A DNA stretch of 64,000 nt from Bacteroides sp. 214. Lineage in GTDB: Bacteria; Bacteroidota; Bacteroidia; Bacteroidales; Bacteroidaceae. Made by a program: the position numbers and the translations under genes. Below the pieces are notes generated by a model. That model made no database searches and was not told where the DNA came from. It worked only from the letters and a program-made list of their open reading frames with translations. The stretch lies in contig NZ_QVML01000002.1 in assembly GCF_010501015.1 (NCBI RefSeq), forward strand, positions 248,001 through 312,000. Direction: 5' to 3'. This document shows positions 62,164-64,000 of this stretch, piece by piece; the first letter of the stretch is position 1; each line of letters begins with the position of its first letter.

Positions 62164-63498
62164 TTATAAAACACCTTGTGCCATTACTGCATTGGCAATC
62201 TTCATAAATCCTGCAATGTTTGCGCCTTTTACATAGTTTACATATCCGTCTTCTTCTGTTCCGTACTGTACACAGGCAGCGTGAATATTTTGCATGATTG
62301 ACTTCAATTTAGCATCAACTTCTTCGCGGCTCCAACTCAAACGATATGAATTTTGTGTCATTTCCAATCCACTGGTTGCTACACCACCTGCATTGGCAGC
62401 TTTGCCCGGAGCGTAGAGAATCTTCGCATCTTGGAATACTTTGATTGCTTCGGGGGTAGAAGGCATGTTGGCTCCTTCGGCAACTGCGATACAACCGTTG
62501 GCGATAAGTGCTTTAGCATGGTCGCCATTAAGTTCGTTTTGAGTTGCACATGGCAACGCTACATCACACTTTTCACCCCAAGGCTTAGCACCTTCTACAT
62601 ATTTGCAACCGTATGTTTCGGCATATTCGCGAATACGACCACGGTAGAGGTTTTTCAATTCCATTACATAAGCCAGCTTTTCGCTGTCGATTCCTGCAGG
62701 GTCGTAGATGTAACCGTCAGAGTCTGACAATGTAACTACTTTACCACCCAGTTCTATTACTTTCTCAGCAGCGTACTGTGCTACGTTACCCGAACCCGAA
62801 ATACATATTTCTTTGCCTTTCAGGTCTTGACCTTTGCGTTTAAGCATTTCCATAAGGAAGTAAAGAGTTCCGTACCCAGTAGCTTCAGGGCGAATCAAAG
62901 AACCACCAAATTCACGTCCTTTACCTGTAAAGGTACCCGTAAATTCGTGTGTTAGCTTTTTGTACATACCATACATGAAACCGATTTCACGTCCGCCAAC
63001 ACCAATATCGCCTGCGGGTACGTCAGTATCAGGACCGATGTGTTTCCACAATTCGAGCATGAATGCCTGGGTAAAGCGCATTACTTCACCGGCACTCTTT
63101 CCGCGTGGGTGAAAATCAGAACCTCCTTTACCACCACCCATAGGAAGTGTGGTAAGCGAGTTCTTGAATACTTGTTCGAATGCAAGGAATTTCAAAATCC
63201 CAAGGTTTACAGATGAGTGAAAGCGCAATCCTCCTTTGTATGGTCCGATGGCATTGTTGTGTTGCACGCGATAACCCATGTTGATTTGTACATTTCCATT
63301 GTCGTCTACCCATGTTACACGGAATTGATAAATTCTGTCTGGAATACAAAGACGTTCAATGAGGTTTGCTTTGTCAAACTCAGGATGTTTGTTGTATTCT
63401 TCTTCAATCGTGGCAAGAACTTCTTCTACTGCTTGATGATACTCCGGCTCATTGGGAAACCTTCTTTTCAAATCTTCTAATACCTTAACTGCATTCAT
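62164..63498 (-). CDS. gdhA: NADP-type glutamate dehydrogenase, second paralogue
   Basis: The 444-residue enzyme is colinear with the paralogue at 53783. It has PMGGGKGGSDFHPRGKS (catalytic Lys), PAGDIGVGGREIGFMYG and the Rossmann segment SGSGNVAQYAAEKVIELG. The last is close to E. coli GdhA (SGSGNVAQYA), so NADPH-dependent ammonia assimilation is likely. It stands alone, with its own promoter at 63563-63570. Two such enzymes 8 kb apart fit the known pair of glutamate dehydrogenases in Bacteroides. Confidence 0.93.
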   Translation of the reverse strand: MNAVKVLEDLKRRFPNEPEYHQAVEEVLATIEEEYNKHPEFDKANLIERLCIPDRIYQFRVTWVDDNGNVQINMGYRVQHNNAIGPYKGGLRFHSSVNLGILKFLAFEQVFKNSLTTLPMGGGKGGSDFHPRGKSAGEVMRFTQAFMLELWKHIGPDTDVPAGDIGVGGREIGFMYGMYKKLTHEFTGTFTGKGREFGGSLIRPEATGYGTLYFLMEMLKRKGQDLKGKEICISGSGNVAQYAAEKVIELGGKVVTLSDSDGYIYDPAGIDSEKLAYVMELKNLYRGRIREYAETYGCKYVEGAKPWGEKCDVALPCATQNELNGDHAKALIANGCIAVAEGANMPSTPEAIKVFQDAKILYAPGKAANAGGVATSGLEMTQNSYRLSWSREEVDAKLKSIMQNIHAACVQYGTEEDGYVNYVKGANIAGFMKIANAVMAQGVL

Positions 63499-63562
63499 TT
63501 CTTTTTTCCTTTAAATGGTTCGTTTATATAACTATTTTCTTGTCTTTTTTTGTTTGACGTTG

Positions 63563-63570
63563 CAAAAGTA
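63563..63570 (-). promoter_or_regulatory. -7 element TACTTTTG of gdhA
   Basis: caaaagta on the plus strand lies 65 bp before the start codon at 63498. Confidence 0.6.
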
Positions 63571-63652
63571 CAACAAAAAAACATTTGAACAAACAAAATA
63601 TGATAAAAATGATTGTATTTGCATCTTTTTGTTTATTGTTATTGAATAATTA

Positions 63653-63660
63653 TACTTTTG
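63653..63660 (+). promoter_or_regulatory. Candidate promoter of the right-edge gene
   Basis: tacttttg at 63653-63660 would give a leader of about 165 bases to the ATG at 63832. The rest of the gap is AT-rich and featureless. Confidence 0.4.
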
Positions 63661-63831
63661 TGATAGGAAACTAAGGTTTTTGATGAATAATTGCTTGTTT
63701 AATCTATAGAAATCCGAAAAATAGAATCCAGTGTCTCTATATTCATCATTTTATGTAAAATACTTTGTTAAGTATGTTTTTTTTGTAAATTTGACGAAAT
63801 AAGATTTTTAATACCAACAAAACTACAAAAT

Positions 63832-64000
63832 ATGAAAAAACTATTTTTTATTACTCTCTCCCTGTTTTTTGCGACGATATTGTCTGCTAAAGAATTTGTT
63901 GTTAATAATCCTGTATTCGAATTTACCACCTCGGGCATCGAGAGTGTAACCAAAATAGAATTCAGAAAAAATGAAACGCGTGTGCATATTCGCACTGATT
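63832..64000 (+). CDS. Secreted protein, N-terminus only
   Basis: The frame is open from the ATG at 63832 to the window edge (56 codons). MKKLFFITLSLFFATILSAK is a signal peptide. The mature start EFVVNNPVFEF, then SGIESVTKIEFRKNETRVHI, resembles the N-terminal extension of some thioredoxin-like secreted Bacteroidota proteins. Too little is visible to be sure. Confidence 0.6.
   Translation, partial: MKKLFFITLSLFFATILSAKEFVVNNPVFEFTTSGIESVTKIEFRKNETRVHIRTD

Overview
The window is a chromosome segment of a Bacteroidota bacterium, most likely order Bacteroidales. Two things show this. The promoters follow the Bacteroidota -7 consensus TAnnTTTG, seen upstream of more than a dozen genes. The core gene set is also typical: META-domain lipoprotein, single-chain L-serine dehydratase, DUF4199, DUF6452 and DUF6048 proteins, FloA/NfeD, an M49-like hydrolase and two hexameric-type glutamate dehydrogenases. 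The species cannot be fixed from the sequence alone.

Layout. (1) 1-17135 is core: cell-envelope lipoproteins, serine dehydratase, a MarC-family membrane protein, an SRP RNA that runs directly into tRNA-Thr(TGT), a glycosyltransferase/DUF/ApbE/M49 gene run, ttcA, a TPR protein, nfeD-floA, a nucleoside phosphorylase and mnmE. (2) 17136-30151 is an AT-rich island (island 1) abutting the 3' end of mnmE. It has a tyrosine integrase, an excisionase-like HTH protein, an SF3-type helicase, an iteron-like repeat field and a CHC2/Toprim primase. Its cargo is two unknown genes, an HpaII-like restriction-modification system whose Vsr nuclease is fused to the cytosine methylase, and a three-gene set of membrane protein, histidine-kinase-like protein and stand-alone receiver. 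(3) 30152-46183 is a second island (island 2) with its own tyrosine integrase, HTH proteins, a RepA-like ATPase and a hairpin cluster. Its cargo is a phase-variable defence locus. (4) 46184-48763 is a short variable stretch with a DUF4143-type ATPase and gene remnants. (5) 48764-64000 is core again: FKBP isomerase, GNAT, cca, Xaa-Pro peptidase, gdh, prolyl oligopeptidase, a receiver/PEP-synthase-like protein and a second gdh. Short sequences encoding the MnmE C-terminus Cys-Ile-Gly-Lys-stop recur at 30137 and 46169, which suggests tandem insertion of both islands at the mnmE 3' end.

The most interesting locus is 35403-45787. A leftward four-gene operon encodes an AbiEi-like antitoxin, an AbiEii-like nucleotidyltransferase, a PLD-nuclease/SNF2-helicase fusion and a 1098-residue Eco57I-type adenine methylase. 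Next to it, a Hin-type serine recombinase ends exactly at a perfect 19-bp repeat (36012-36030). The inverted partner (38226-38244) lies inside the methylase gene. Between the repeats, in the opposite orientation, sits a promoterless alternative C-terminal target-recognition domain in the matching reading frame. Inversion would replace methylase residues from 796 onward and so change DNA specificity. A decayed third recognition domain lies in the same cassette. This is best read as a specificity-switching, DISARM-like anti-phage system coupled to an AbiE-type toxin pair.

Other signals worth attention are two arrays of 13-bp motifs at strict 21-bp (2904-3001) and 23-bp (57616-57720) periods, and a large perfect dyad between convergent genes (52361-52413).
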